Below, in pieces: positions 38,158 to 47,691 of a stretch of DNA of 64,000 nt. Made by a program: the position numbers and the translations under genes. Positions within the stretch are counted from its first letter, which is position 1, and each line of letters starts with the position of its first letter. The DNA comes from Paenibacillus tundrae (lineage in GTDB: Bacteria > Bacillota > Bacilli > Paenibacillales > Paenibacillaceae): assembly GCF_036884255.1 (NCBI RefSeq), contig NZ_CP145605.1, positions 2,480,001-2,544,000 on the forward strand, read 5' to 3'. The notes under the pieces were generated by a model. It worked only from the letters and a program-made list of their open reading frames with translations, was not told the DNA's origin and did no database searches.

Positions 38158-38750
38158 ACTGGCAGGGAAAAACGGTAGGTTACGCAATTACAGGGTCTCA
38201 TTGTACGTTTGAAGAGGTTATGCCGGTCATTAGCCGGTTCGTAACTGAAGGCGCAAATGTGATCCCTATTATTTCCAATTCAGTTTTAACGACGGATACA
38301 CGTTTTGGAACGGCTCAGAATTGGCAGAAACAGTTGAAAGATATAACGGGTAATGATATTATTTCTACAATTGTTGAGGCGGAACCGTTAGGGCCTTCCA
38401 AATTGCTGGATGTACTCGTTATCGCTCCTTGCACAGGAAATACGACGAGTAAGCTCGCTAATGCAATGACCGATAGTCCTGTACTGATGGCAGCCAAAGC
38501 GCAGATGCGCAATCAGCGTCCTGTCGTACTCGCTATTTCTACGAATGATGGTCTGGGTCTGAATGCTGCCAACATCGCCAAATTGCTTGTAGCGAAATAC
38601 ATGTATTTTGTGCCGTTCGGGCAGGATGATCCGGTGAAGAAGCCTAATTCGTTAGTAGCCAAGATGGAACTGATTCCAGAAGCTTGCTGGAGTGCACTGG
38701 ACGGTAAACAGCTACAGCCAATGATTGTTGAACGTTCTCCACAAGCTTAA
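38154..38750 (+). CDS. dpaB: Dipicolinate synthase subunit B
   Basis: 198 residues of the flavoprotein/HFCD family (GYAITGSHCTFEEVMPVI, then VLVIAPCTGNTTSKLANAMTDSPVLMAAKA). It is the flavin-binding subunit of dipicolinate synthase. The ATG overlaps the dpaA stop behind GGGAGG. In Bacillus asd follows; here only a decayed asd remains. Confidence 0.97.
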   Translation: MNWQGKTVGYAITGSHCTFEEVMPVISRFVTEGANVIPIISNSVLTTDTRFGTAQNWQKQLKDITGNDIISTIVEAEPLGPSKLLDVLVIAPCTGNTTSKLANAMTDSPVLMAAKAQMRNQRPVVLAISTNDGLGLNAANIAKLLVAKYMYFVPFGQDDPVKKPNSLVAKMELIPEACWSALDGKQLQPMIVERSPQA

Positions 38751-38800
38751 TGTAATATAATCTTGGTCTGTTGTTAAATACGGTTTCGCAGAGGAACAAG

Positions 38801-39100
38801 TTCAAGGATAACGGTTATACGCTTGAAGAGATGCATAAGGTTCGATAGACAAAGAAAATCATGGGGGACGATAAACCAGGTGTGAATACCAGCCTGTGTC
38901 CGCGTTCCTGTCGTGTAAGGGCATTCCTGTTTGCGATGCTTAAGCTCACCGCAAGCGGGATGCGTTCATAGGTCTTGCGTATTATGGCGGTAACATTTGT
39001 GACCTGTGTGTAGATTGTCAGGTGCAAACATTCTACTAACGGGTATGCCATGTATGCCGTACAGTGGGTGAAGTTATCGCATCGGGACGCTCCCTAGGTT
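38801..39100 (+). pseudogene. asd: Decayed aspartate-semialdehyde dehydrogenase gene (asd remnant)
   Basis: Translation from 38801 reads FKDNGYTLEEMHKVR, a stop codon, then TKKIMGDD (to 38872), matching the conserved late-middle segment of Asd. After a frame change, 38892-38930 reads ACVRVPVV, a stop, then GHS, the Asd TCVRVPVVxGHS signature. Further weak similarity (YAM, then TVGEVIASGR in another frame) continues to about 39100. The N-terminal two thirds are gone, and no start is possible. The place between dpaB and dapG is exactly where Bacillus asd lies. A functional asd is expected elsewhere, since the activity is needed for wall synthesis. Confidence 0.85.
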
Positions 39101-39161
39101 GATCCATTTGTTGATTTGGCCCGTGTCTAGTCTTCTTGCGTACACAAATGGAGGAATAAAG

Positions 39162-40379
39162 ATGCGCATCATGGTACAGAAATTCGGTGGCACGTCGCTA
39201 TCTACCGTTCAGGCTAGAGAGCACGTGCTCCGTCATATTAAACGTGAGCTTGAAGCAGGCCTAAGTTTGGTGGTTGTTGTTTCCGCCATGGGTCGCCGAG
39301 GTGAGCCTTACGCAACAGATACATTACTGGACTGGACTGCCCAGAACGGAAATGCCATATCTGCACGTGAGAGGGATTTACTGCTGTGCTGTGGTGAAAT
39401 CATATCGGCAACTACACTTAGCAGTTTGCTGGAACATGAAGGGATATCCACGACAGTGCTGACCGGAGCGCAAGCAGGGTTTGTGACGGACGACAATTTC
39501 GGGAATGCCCGGATTTTGGATGTCCGTCCTGTTCGTGTACTGGAGCAGCTTGAGCAGGGACGGGTCGTTATTGTTACAGGGTTTCAAGGGCAGACAGAGA
39601 ATGGAGACTTTACTACGCTTGGTCGTGGTGGAAGTGATACGTCGGCTACAGCATTGGGTGCTGCACTACGTGCGGAGATGGTTGATATTTATACCGATGT
39701 CAATGGCATATTGACTGCCGATCCGCGGATCGTTGAAGATGCACGTCCTTTGACTGTGGTGAGTTATGCCGAAATCTGCAATATGGCGCATCATGGTGCC
39801 AAGGTCATCCATCCCCGTGCGGTAGAGATTGCCATGCAAGCTCAAATTCCGGTGCGTGTACGCTCTACTTTTGCGGACAGTGAAGGTACGCTGGTAACAC
39901 ATCCTGAAGGATTTCAAGATGTACAGACAGGCATTATTGACCGTTATGTAACAGGTATAGCTTATGTAAGCAATGTGACTCAGATTGCGGTTGAAGTTCC
40001 TGGCGGTGCGGATCGGTTACAGCTCAAGGTGTTTAAAACGATGGCTGAGAATTCGATCAGTGTCGATTTTATTAATGTGACCCCATCGGGAGTCGTATAT
40101 ACGGTGTTTGACAGTGATTCTGAGAAAGCGATTCAAGTTCTGCAGGAGATTGGTCTTAAACCCCAAAGTTTGTCTGGCTGTGCCAAAGTATCAGTGATCG
40201 GTGGGGGCATTAATGGTGTACCAGGGATCATGGCTAGAATTGTGGAGTCATTAACGCTAGCCGATATTCAGATTCTGCAATCCGCAGATTCCAACACGAC
40301 CATCTGGGTACTCGTAAAAAAAGAAGATATGGTTCAGGCATTGAGGGCGCTTCACGCCTCATTCGAACTTCATTTATAA
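39162..40379 (+). CDS. dapG: Aspartate kinase (DapG type)
   Basis: 405 residues. The kinase domain begins IMVQKFGGTSLSTVQAREHV; GRGGSDTSATALGAALRAEMVDIYTDVNG is the substrate/ATP site. Two C-terminal ACT domains start at about 265 and 345. It phosphorylates aspartate at the head of the lysine/diaminopimelate pathway; the ACT pair implies allosteric control, in B. subtilis by meso-DAP. ATG at 39162 follows GGAGGAATAAAG. Upstream is the asd remnant; dapA follows 42 bases downstream. Confidence 0.97.
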   Translation: MRIMVQKFGGTSLSTVQAREHVLRHIKRELEAGLSLVVVVSAMGRRGEPYATDTLLDWTAQNGNAISARERDLLLCCGEIISATTLSSLLEHEGISTTVLTGAQAGFVTDDNFGNARILDVRPVRVLEQLEQGRVVIVTGFQGQTENGDFTTLGRGGSDTSATALGAALRAEMVDIYTDVNGILTADPRIVEDARPLTVVSYAEICNMAHHGAKVIHPRAVEIAMQAQIPVRVRSTFADSEGTLVTHPEGFQDVQTGIIDRYVTGIAYVSNVTQIAVEVPGGADRLQLKVFKTMAENSISVDFINVTPSGVVYTVFDSDSEKAIQVLQEIGLKPQSLSGCAKVSVIGGGINGVPGIMARIVESLTLADIQILQSADSNTTIWVLVKKEDMVQALRALHASFELHL

Positions 40380-40421
40380 GCTGAATTGAACCGAGCAGAC
40401 CTGTTTTGAGGAGGAATCGAA

Positions 40422-41297
40422 GTGGACTTTGGAAGATTGATTACAGCAATGGTCACTCCGTTTAACGATCAAGGAGAGATTCATTGGGAGGAAACAGCAC
40501 GACTAATTGACTATCTGATTGTAGAACAAAAGTCTGAAACACTTGTTGTTTCTGGAACGACAGGGGAGTCTCCCACGCTTAGCGATTCGGAAAAGGTACA
40601 ACTTTTCGAGTTTACAGTCAAACATGCTGCTGGCCGTTGCAAAATTATCGCCGGCACGGGAAGTAATAACACGGCTCATTCGATCCATCTAACACAAGAA
40701 GCCGAGCGTGTAGGTGCTGATGGGGTATTGTTGGTGGTTCCGTATTACAACAAGCCAAGTCAGGAAGGGATGTTTAAACATTTTGAGGCTATCGCAGCCT
40801 CGACTAAACTCCCGGTTATGCTCTATAACGTCCCTGGACGTACGGTAGCGAGCCTTACTGCGGCTACAACGCTTCGTCTTGCTCAGATTCCAAACATCAT
40901 TGCAACGAAAGAGTGTGCCTCGTTAGAGCACGTTACGTTAATCGCTGCGGATGCGCCTGAGCATTTCAGAGTGTACACAGGAGACGATGCTTCTGGATTA
41001 CCAGCGCTTGCCGTAGGTGCCCATGGCATCGTTAGTGTAGCTAGTCATGTGATTGGGGCAGAGATGAAAACGATGATTGATTCGTTTGTCGGAGGAGATC
41101 CTCTGCAAGCTGCGAAGATTCATCAGAAACTTTTCCCGATATTCAAAGGGCTATTTGAGTGTCCACAGCCTCTCCCTAACCCGGTCGCGGTTAAATATGC
41201 ACTGACAATGCGTGGATTAAACGTAGGTTCAGTGCGTCTTCCGCTCATTGCTCCAACCGAGGAAGAGCAAGTGTATATTCGAGGGCTATTTAACTAG
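40422..41297 (+). CDS. dapA: 4-hydroxy-tetrahydrodipicolinate synthase
   Basis: 291 residues, aldolase-type TIM barrel. VSGTTGESPTL, Tyr135 in MLYNVPGRT and Schiff-base Lys163 in IIATKECAS are present. It condenses aspartate semialdehyde with pyruvate, feeding DAP for peptidoglycan and dipicolinate for spores. The GTG start has GAGGAGG upstream. Confidence 0.98.
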   Translation: MDFGRLITAMVTPFNDQGEIHWEETARLIDYLIVEQKSETLVVSGTTGESPTLSDSEKVQLFEFTVKHAAGRCKIIAGTGSNNTAHSIHLTQEAERVGADGVLLVVPYYNKPSQEGMFKHFEAIAASTKLPVMLYNVPGRTVASLTAATTLRLAQIPNIIATKECASLEHVTLIAADAPEHFRVYTGDDASGLPALAVGAHGIVSVASHVIGAEMKTMIDSFVGGDPLQAAKIHQKLFPIFKGLFECPQPLPNPVAVKYALTMRGLNVGSVRLPLIAPTEEEQVYIRGLFN

Positions 41298-41359
41298 AGT
41301 AAGTCAGCAATACTTAGGATAATTATTTTATTAATATTTTCCAGAATATTAAACGCATC

Positions 41360-41401
41360 AAGAACCGTTCTTCTGCTCTATAAGAAGACGGTTCTTTTTT
41401 T
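41360..41401 (+). terminator. Terminator after dapA
   Basis: AAGAACCGTTCTTCT (41360-41374) faces AAGAAGACGGTTCTT (41382-41396), imperfect at one inner position, followed by TTTTT. The AAGAACCGT stem recurs at two other terminators in the window. Confidence 0.9.
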
Positions 41402-41468
41402 ATTCCCCTATTTTAGGCTGATTCACATTCAATGTCAGAGGGAAACCTATGTATAACGACACAGTGAC

Positions 41469-41498
41469 TTGTTTTTTTTGTTTTTAATCATGTATAAT
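41469..41498 (+). promoter_or_regulatory. Sigma-A promoter for the ribonuclease J gene
   Basis: TTGTTT at 41469-41474, 18-base spacer and TATAAT at 41493-41498. Confidence 0.7.
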
Positions 41499-41504
41499 GA
41501 TGTC

Positions 41505-41786
41505 AAGTGACTGGGTGCGGTATTTTTTTGAAATTGAAAGCGACATCGTTAGGTGATGTGGCTTTGCGGTGAAAAGGGAAGGAACGGCTAAGAAGGAATC
41601 ATTTCAAAAATCCAACTTGTTGGTGAAGGGGAATAACTTCGAAGAACTTCTTCCAAATATCGTGAATAGAGGCGTTCATATACATTGATACCTAATATTT
41701 AGGTTGAAGATGTGAGGACTGCTTTTCTTAACTTACAATAAATAATAAGGTACGACGTCCAACTACCATAGGAGGTTTAGATTCAT
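41505..41786 (+). other. Long untranslated leader of the ribonuclease J gene
   Basis: About 280 bases separate the promoter from the start codon. An ACATC/GATGT hairpin lies near 41544-41560. No riboswitch consensus was recognised and no small ORF with a site is evident. A long leader would suit autoregulation by an RNase, but this is inference. Confidence 0.4.
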
Positions 41787-43466
41787 TTGTCTAAGAAAAA
41801 TAATAACGATAAACTGATGATTTTTGCACTGGGCGGCGTAGGTGAAATTGGTAAAAATATGTACGTCATCCAATATGCCAACGACATTGTTGTCGTAGAT
41901 GCTGGTCTTAAATTCCCTGAAGAAGATATGCTTGGAATCGATATTGTCATTCCTGACATCTCTTATCTGACTGAAAATCGTGACAAAGTAAGAGGCATTA
42001 TTTTGACTCACGGACACGAGGATCATATCGGCGGCTTGCCATATGTTCTGAAACACTTGAACGTTCCGGTATACGGAACAAAACTTACCCTCGGTCTTGT
42101 AGAAAACAAGCTGAAAGAAGCGAATTTGCTGGGTGAAACCAAACGGATTTTGATCGATGCTGATTCCGAGATTCAACTGGGTTCTGTGCTGAAAGCCACA
42201 TTCTTCGCCACTAACCATAGTATTCCGGATTCTGTGGGTGTATGCGTGGAAACACCAGAAGGTGCTGTTGTTCATACAGGTGACTTCAAATTTGACCACA
42301 CACCAGTCAACGGTCAATATGCGGATCTTCAACGTATGGCACAGATCGGAACGAATGGCGTCCTTGCTCTCTTGTCCGATAGTACAAATGCAGAGAAGCC
42401 AGGATTCACGCCTTCGGAGAAAAATGTGGGCATCGTTCTGGAAGATATTTTCCGTAAAGCGAGTCAACGTGTTGTTGTAGCAACATTCGCTTCGAACGTA
42501 CACCGGATTCAACAGGTCATCAATGCAGCGGAAGTGACTGGACGTAAAGTTGCAGTTATCGGACGCAGTATGGTGAACGTAGTAGGGATCGCTTCTGAGC
42601 TGGGTTATCTTGAAATTCCAGATGGCATGATCATTGAACCGGAAGAAGTAGGCAAAATGGCTGCTGACCGTGTTGTAATTCTCTGCACAGGAAGCCAAGG
42701 CGAGCCAATGTCCGCTCTGACTCGGATGGCTCGTTCGACGCATCGTAAAGTAGATATATTGCCAGGTGATACTGTAATCATTGCAGCAACACCAGTTCCT
42801 GGTAATGAAAAATATGTGGGACGTACAATTGATGAATTGTTCCGTCTGGGTGCTAACGTGCATTACAGCGGTGCCAACAGTGGCGTTCACGTATCCGGTC
42901 ACGGTAGTCAGGAAGAATTGAAATTGATGCTCAACTTGATGAAACCAAAATTCTTCTTGCCAATCCACGGTGAATTCCGTATGCAACGTCGCCATGCAGT
43001 ACTTGGTGAATCGGTTGGCATTGATCCGGATAACATTTTTATCACTGATATTGGTGAAGTAATAGAAATCCAAGGTGGCTCTGCTCGTAGAGCAGGTAAA
43101 GTTACTGCAGGTAATGTATTGATTGATGGCCTGGGTGTAGGCGACGTAGGTAATATCGTACTTCGTGACCGCAAACTGTTATCTCAAGATGGTATTCTGG
43201 TTGTTGTAGTAACGCTCAGCAAACAGGATGGCAAAATTGTATCAGGTCCGGACATTATCTCCCGTGGTTTTGTATACGTACGGGAATCCGAAGGACTGCT
43301 TGATGAAGCGAATCGCATTGTAAGTAGCACATTGCAGAAGCTGATGAGTGAGAACGTTAACGAATGGGCTTCACTCAAAACGAATGTCAAAGATGCACTG
43401 GGACGCTTCTTGTATGAGCAAACTCGTCGTAGACCGATGATTTTGCCAATCATCATGGAAGTTTAA
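41787..43466 (+). CDS. rnjB: Ribonuclease J (RnjB-like by sequence and position)
   Basis: 559 residues, metallo-beta-lactamase/beta-CASP family. The metal motif HGHEDHIGG lies at about 75-83, with HTGDFKFD, DSTNAEKPGFTPSE, the beta-CASP core, and VHVSGHGSQEELKLML. The C-terminal domain ends RRPMILPIIMEV. It is an endo- and 5'-3' exoribonuclease in mRNA decay and rRNA maturation. The tail wording (IDGLGVGDVGNIVLRDRKLL) and the locus between dapA and tepA match B. subtilis RnjB more than RnjA. The catalytic motif is canonical. TTG start behind AGGAGG. Confidence 0.94.
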   Translation: MSKKNNNDKLMIFALGGVGEIGKNMYVIQYANDIVVVDAGLKFPEEDMLGIDIVIPDISYLTENRDKVRGIILTHGHEDHIGGLPYVLKHLNVPVYGTKLTLGLVENKLKEANLLGETKRILIDADSEIQLGSVLKATFFATNHSIPDSVGVCVETPEGAVVHTGDFKFDHTPVNGQYADLQRMAQIGTNGVLALLSDSTNAEKPGFTPSEKNVGIVLEDIFRKASQRVVVATFASNVHRIQQVINAAEVTGRKVAVIGRSMVNVVGIASELGYLEIPDGMIIEPEEVGKMAADRVVILCTGSQGEPMSALTRMARSTHRKVDILPGDTVIIAATPVPGNEKYVGRTIDELFRLGANVHYSGANSGVHVSGHGSQEELKLMLNLMKPKFFLPIHGEFRMQRRHAVLGESVGIDPDNIFITDIGEVIEIQGGSARRAGKVTAGNVLIDGLGVGDVGNIVLRDRKLLSQDGILVVVVTLSKQDGKIVSGPDIISRGFVYVRESEGLLDEANRIVSSTLQKLMSENVNEWASLKTNVKDALGRFLYEQTRRRPMILPIIMEV

Positions 43467-43503
43467 ACGTACGATAAACAAACATATATTCAGGCACACA
43501 GTC

Positions 43504-43557
43504 GCCCCTTCTCTACGAGTAATATTGGACGGTTCCTCGTAGAGAAGGGGCTTTTTT
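43504..43557 (+). terminator. Terminator after ribonuclease J gene
   Basis: A perfect 15-bp stem, 43504-43518 with 43537-43551 (GCCCCTTCTCTACGA and its complement), followed by six Ts. Confidence 0.95.
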
Positions 43558-43680
43558 GTGTTCGTTACATCTTTTCTGCCACGTGACACACCTATTTGAA
43601 TATGAAGTGGGTATAAGGAGGCTGGAAAATTCCCCATACTAAGGCATACATCAAATGTATTGGAGAAGGGGAATAGCCTA

Positions 43681-44454
43681 ATGAAAAATGAAATGAATGA
43701 AAGACAGATGTCTAAATCGAATCAACCTGAGACAGAGCTACCAGAAGTGCCCGACAAAGAGGACAAAGGCATGGCGCCTGTCACGGAGGCGATCCAGCAA
43801 TTTGGACAAACACAGTCACCTGCAGGGGAGTCCAATATTTTTTGTATGACCATCATTGGTCAGGTGGAAGGCCATCTGATCTTGCCTCCTCAGAACAAAA
43901 CGACAAAATATGAACATATTATTCCGCAGTTGGTTGCAGCTGAGCAGAACCCACGTATTGAGGGAATATTAATTATTTTGAATACAGTAGGTGGGGACGT
44001 TGAGGCAGGTTTGGCAATTGCTGAGATGATTGCTTCTCTGAGCAAACCTACAGTTACGGTTGTGATTGGAGGAGGACACAGCATCGGTGTTCCAATTGCG
44101 GTAGCCTCGACTTATTCGCTAATTGCAGGAAGTGCAACGATGACCATTCATCCAATCCGTATGAACGGACTGGTTATTGGAGTACCTCAGACGTTTGAAT
44201 ACATGGAGAAGATGCAAGAACGGGTTGTACGCTTCGTCACCACGCACTCTAATATTTCAGAAGAGATGTTCAAGGAACTGATGTTTAAGACAGGTGAGCT
44301 GAATCGAGATATTGGAACTGCGGTAGGAAGTGCAGATGCTGTTAAGTATGGATTAATGGATGCTGTTGGCGGAATTGGTCAGGCCATTGCTCAATTGAAT
44401 CAGTTGATTGGAGACAAGAAACAAACGATGCAAGTAGGAGGGTATACGCAATGA
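43681..44454 (+). CDS. tepA: TepA-type ClpP-like serine protease
   Basis: 257 residues. After a charged, disordered N-terminus of about 60 residues comes the ClpP/crotonase-fold domain: [25 protein letters not shown], then [17 protein letters not shown] with the likely nucleophile Ser, and [11 protein letters not shown]. subtilis TepA (YmfB) degrades small acid-soluble proteins or aids secretion, depending on the report. ATG at 43681 follows GAGAAGGGG. It overlaps the next gene by 4 bases. Confidence 0.93.
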   Translation: MKNEMNERQMSKSNQPETELPEVPDKEDKGMAPVTEAIQQFGQTQSPAGESNIFCMTIIGQVEGHLILPPQNKTTKYEHIIPQLVAAEQNPRIEGILIILNTVGGDVEAGLAIAEMIASLSKPTVTVVIGGGHSIGVPIAVASTYSLIAGSATMTIHPIRMNGLVIGVPQTFEYMEKMQERVVRFVTTHSNISEEMFKELMFKTGELNRDIGTAVGSADAVKYGLMDAVGGIGQAIAQLNQLIGDKKQTMQVGGYTQ

Positions 44455-44669
44455 CCATGTATACCGTAATGCCTCCTGAACAGCTCTGGTCTGGAATGTG
44501 GCAAGAGGGTGAGGCTACGAGAGAGGTTAAGGTAAACGGTTTGTTGATGCAGGTTAGACCTATCAGCGAGACGGAGGCTGTCATTATTCGTTTGCTGGAT
44601 TGCCCCCTTGAAGCGTATTTGGATGCTTCCAATACACCTGGATCGAGGGTGCCGCTTTCCGGTAACTAG
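44451..44669 (+). CDS. YlzJ-like small protein
   Basis: 72 residues; YlzJ family by the start [13 protein letters not shown] and position after tepA. It is a single short domain with an internal [22 protein letters not shown] core and no membrane segment. Function unknown. The start overlaps the tepA stop (ATGA), so it is co-translated. Confidence 0.85.
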   Translation: MTMYTVMPPEQLWSGMWQEGEATREVKVNGLLMQVRPISETEAVIIRLLDCPLEAYLDASNTPGSRVPLSGN

Positions 44670-44742
44670 GAATTAACATGACGCGACGAAATAAGACAAA
44701 TAGAGCAAGAAAAGAACATATGTACGGATTATATTTGTATGG

Positions 44743-44748
44743 TATAAT
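44743..44748 (+). promoter_or_regulatory. Extended -10 promoter element before spoIIIE
   Basis: A TGG trinucleotide followed by TATAAT at 44743-44748 lies 24 bases before the spoIIIE start. No good -35 is present at the right distance. Confidence 0.45.
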
Positions 44749-44771
44749 ATTCTTCTGGGGGTGACCTGATT

Positions 44772-47498
44772 TTGGCCAGAAGAAAAAAGAAGAAGAAAAA
44801 GGCTGCTGCGTTTGGTGGCGTTTTAAAATATGAAATCTACGGGATTGTCCTGATTACCCTTGCGGTCATTGCACTTTCAGGTGAAGCAACGGTAGGACGT
44901 TCCCTGTCCAAGATGTTTGGACTAATGTTAGGCAAATTTTATTTTATAATTCCGTTGATCGGAATTTATTACGGATTAATGGTAATGATTCACCGGAAAT
45001 GGCCGAGTGGTTGGACTACACGCAAGACGGGACTAGTCCTTCTAGTGTTCGCGTTAACCCTAATGAGTACAGTTTCCGCGATGCACCAGAAGCTAATTCC
45101 CGTTGGAGCACTTGAACCAGGTGCGGTAATTACGCAGGTACATAATGATATGCAGACCGAGTTGCTTCAGCATGCACCGGGTGAACGAGAATCGATGCTG
45201 GGCAAGGATATTAGTGGCGGATACCTTGGAGCAGGTCAGTTTGCTCTTTTCTTATGGTTGTTTGGCAGTTTAGGTGCACGTCTGATTATGATTGTCATGT
45301 TTATTATCAGCTTCATGCTGATTACGAATCTGTCCTATGTCGACCTGATTCGTATCTTCAGAACAAAGGTGTGGGATGCGGGCACAACCATGTACAAGAG
45401 GTTTGAATCCAGACCTACACGAGTTGCTACGGCAGGTAAGAAGTCGAGCAACAAGCGTAAAGTGGTACCTGTCCCAGCAGACACTTATGAAGATGATGAA
45501 GATGACGATCTTGAAGATGCACAGCTTCCTAAACGCAAGACGCCAATCTTCCTCCAATTGTTTGGGAAATGGGGGGCAGATCGTGAACAGACGAATGCTG
45601 AACCGAGCAAGCATCAAGATGATGTGTCTGCTTCAGAGCAAGTTTTGTATCGAGCGGCACAAGAAGATGTAGCGGAAACATGGGGTGAAGAGTCTCGCTA
45701 TACTGCGGAGGCAACGCCTACACCAACTGGAGCTGTGCCAACTAGAGCCAGTTCTGCTCCGATCATTCGTGATTTCTTTGAACATGTTCGTTCAGAGGAT
45801 AGCAACAAGGATGATGATCTGGATGACGCATATCCATTTCCAGCGGATATAAGTGACCCTGGTAACGAAGGGGATCATGGGATTAAGATCAAAGATGAAT
45901 CACTTGGCTCTGATGAAGATTGGTCTGTGCCTGAGGAAGGTGTTGGTGAGGTTCATACTGGTGACCACGTTCTGACTGCTGGAGCCACAGAGGACAATTC
46001 CACACCGCTTGATCCTGCATCGAATAGTGGTAATGAAGAAGCACAACCTATTCAGCCACCACCACCGCCACCGAAGCCTTATAAATTACCTTCGTTCCGC
46101 CTTCTCTCTAAGCCGAACAATGGCGGTAAGGCTGGGGATCAGAAGGATTATATGCAGACAGCACGTAAGCTAGAAGCTACTTTGGAAAGCTTCGGAGTTC
46201 GGGCTAAGGTTCTTGAAGTCGTTCGAGGACCTGCGGTGACGCGGTACGAGATTCAACCTGATATCGGTGTGAAGGTCAGCAGAATTGTCAGTCTTACGGA
46301 TGATATTGCATTGGCTCTCGCAGCCAAGGACATTCGTATGGAAGCACCGATTCCTGGTAAATCAGCCATAGGTATTGAAGTACCTAATGGAGAAGTTTCT
46401 ATGGTAACCATGAGAGAAGTCATGGAGACGGCAACCTTCCAAGATGCTGAATCCAAAGTGACGATTGCTTTTGGACGCGATATCTCGGGTCAGACCATCA
46501 TTGGTAATTTAGCTCGGATGCCCCATCTTCTTGTTGCTGGTGCCACGGGTTCGGGTAAATCAGTATGTATTAACGGAATCATCACAAGCATACTGTACAA
46601 AGCTAAGCCAGACGAAGTGAAGTTCTTGATGGTCGATCCCAAAATGGTCGAGCTGAACGTATATAACGGCATCCCGCATCTGATGGCTCCTGTTGTAACG
46701 GATCCCAAACGGGCGTCGCTTGCTTTGAAAAAAATTGTAGTTGAGATGGAGAAGCGATATGAGCTATTTTCCAAATCGGGTACTCGGAATGTAGAAGGTT
46801 ACAACAACTTGATGAAGGATAATCCAGCAGCATTTTTACCTTACATCGTAGTTATTGTAGATGAGCTTGCAGACCTTATGATGGTCGCTGCAGGTGACGT
46901 GGAGGATGCGATTGCGCGATTGGCTCAGATGGCGCGTGCCGCAGGGATTCATTTGATCATCGCAACCCAGCGGCCTTCGGTTGACGTTATTACAGGGGTA
47001 ATCAAAGCCAACATCCCATCACGAATTGCCTTTGGCGTGTCTTCCCAAGTCGATTCACGAACAATCCTTGATATGGGTGGTGCGGAGAAGCTTTTAGGAC
47101 GTGGAGACATGCTGTTCATGCCTATGGGGGCTTCCAAGCCTGTGCGGGTACAAGGAGCGTTCATGAGCGATGAAGAAGTTGAGAACATTGTAAATTATGT
47201 ACGTGGCCAAGGTGAAGCCCAATATGATGAATCGATCGTGCCTGAGGTGGATGACTCGGTTCAGGCGGCGGACGAAGTACAGGACGAGCTGTATGAGCAG
47301 GCTGTACAGATTATATTGGAGGCTAAGCAAGCCTCAGTATCACTATTGCAGCGCCGGATGCGAGTTGGTTATACCCGGGCTGCACGTTTAATTGATTCCA
47401 TGGAAGCCCGAGGTGTCATAGGCCCTTATGAAGGTAGTAAGCCGAGGGAAGTATTAATCTCACTGGAGCAATATCAGCAAAATAAAATAAGCTCGTAA
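44772..47498 (+). CDS. spoIIIE: DNA translocase SpoIIIE/FtsK
   Basis: 908 residues. A very basic N-terminus ([13 protein letters not shown]) precedes about four membrane helices to residue about 200, a long acidic and Pro-rich linker at about 230-440, and the motor domain with Walker [15 protein letters not shown] near 590 and Walker [13 protein letters not shown]. The C-terminal winged-helix gamma domain recognises directional DNA sequences. It pumps chromosomal DNA into the forespore or across division septa. TTG at 44772 lies behind GGGGGTGA. Confidence 0.97.
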   Translation: MARRKKKKKKAAAFGGVLKYEIYGIVLITLAVIALSGEATVGRSLSKMFGLMLGKFYFIIPLIGIYYGLMVMIHRKWPSGWTTRKTGLVLLVFALTLMSTVSAMHQKLIPVGALEPGAVITQVHNDMQTELLQHAPGERESMLGKDISGGYLGAGQFALFLWLFGSLGARLIMIVMFIISFMLITNLSYVDLIRIFRTKVWDAGTTMYKRFESRPTRVATAGKKSSNKRKVVPVPADTYEDDEDDDLEDAQLPKRKTPIFLQLFGKWGADREQTNAEPSKHQDDVSASEQVLYRAAQEDVAETWGEESRYTAEATPTPTGAVPTRASSAPIIRDFFEHVRSEDSNKDDDLDDAYPFPADISDPGNEGDHGIKIKDESLGSDEDWSVPEEGVGEVHTGDHVLTAGATEDNSTPLDPASNSGNEEAQPIQPPPPPPKPYKLPSFRLLSKPNNGGKAGDQKDYMQTARKLEATLESFGVRAKVLEVVRGPAVTRYEIQPDIGVKVSRIVSLTDDIALALAAKDIRMEAPIPGKSAIGIEVPNGEVSMVTMREVMETATFQDAESKVTIAFGRDISGQTIIGNLARMPHLLVAGATGSGKSVCINGIITSILYKAKPDEVKFLMVDPKMVELNVYNGIPHLMAPVVTDPKRASLALKKIVVEMEKRYELFSKSGTRNVEGYNNLMKDNPAAFLPYIVVIVDELADLMMVAAGDVEDAIARLAQMARAAGIHLIIATQRPSVDVITGVIKANIPSRIAFGVSSQVDSRTILDMGGAEKLLGRGDMLFMPMGASKPVRVQGAFMSDEEVENIVNYVRGQGEAQYDESIVPEVDDSVQAADEVQDELYEQAVQIILEAKQASVSLLQRRMRVGYTRAARLIDSMEARGVIGPYEGSKPREVLISLEQYQQNKISS

Positions 47499-47526
47499 TG
47501 TTATAGGTTATAACAGACGACAGAGG

Positions 47527-47560
47527 AACCCCTCAATCCATTGGATTGAGGGGTTTTTTT
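47527..47560 (+). terminator. Terminator after spoIIIE
   Basis: AACCCCTCAATCC (47527-47539) pairs perfectly with GGATTGAGGGGTT (47543-47555) across a three-base loop, followed by Ts. Confidence 0.95.
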
Positions 47561-47613
47561 GTGTTCAGTTGTTTGATGCATTGGCATCTTGTCCAATCCT
47601 CGGGAGAATTGGT

Positions 47614-47643
47614 GCATAGGAAACAGGCAGGCTTGTCATAATA
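47614..47643 (+). promoter_or_regulatory. Sigma-G-like promoter for sleB
   Basis: GCATA at 47614-47618, an 18-base spacer and CATAATA at 47637-47643 match the sigma-G consensus GHATR-N18-CATnHTA. sleB is forespore-expressed in B. subtilis. Confidence 0.7.
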
Positions 47644-47691
47644 AGCTTAGCGATTCTGTTAATCCCACAAGAGAAAGGTAGAGCACAATCG

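Noticed and set aside
38815-39051. 78-codon reverse ORF upstream of dapG
   Set aside because: Antisense to the asd remnant, with no binding site or domain.
38751-39161. Lysine riboswitch or T-box before dapG
   Set aside because: No L-box or T-box consensus elements found, and Asd protein motifs explain the sequence.
41763-43073. 436-codon reverse-strand ORF opposite the ribonuclease J gene
   Set aside because: It mirrors the biased codons of rnjB, has no binding site, and its product is Phe/His/Asn/Cys-rich with no domain.
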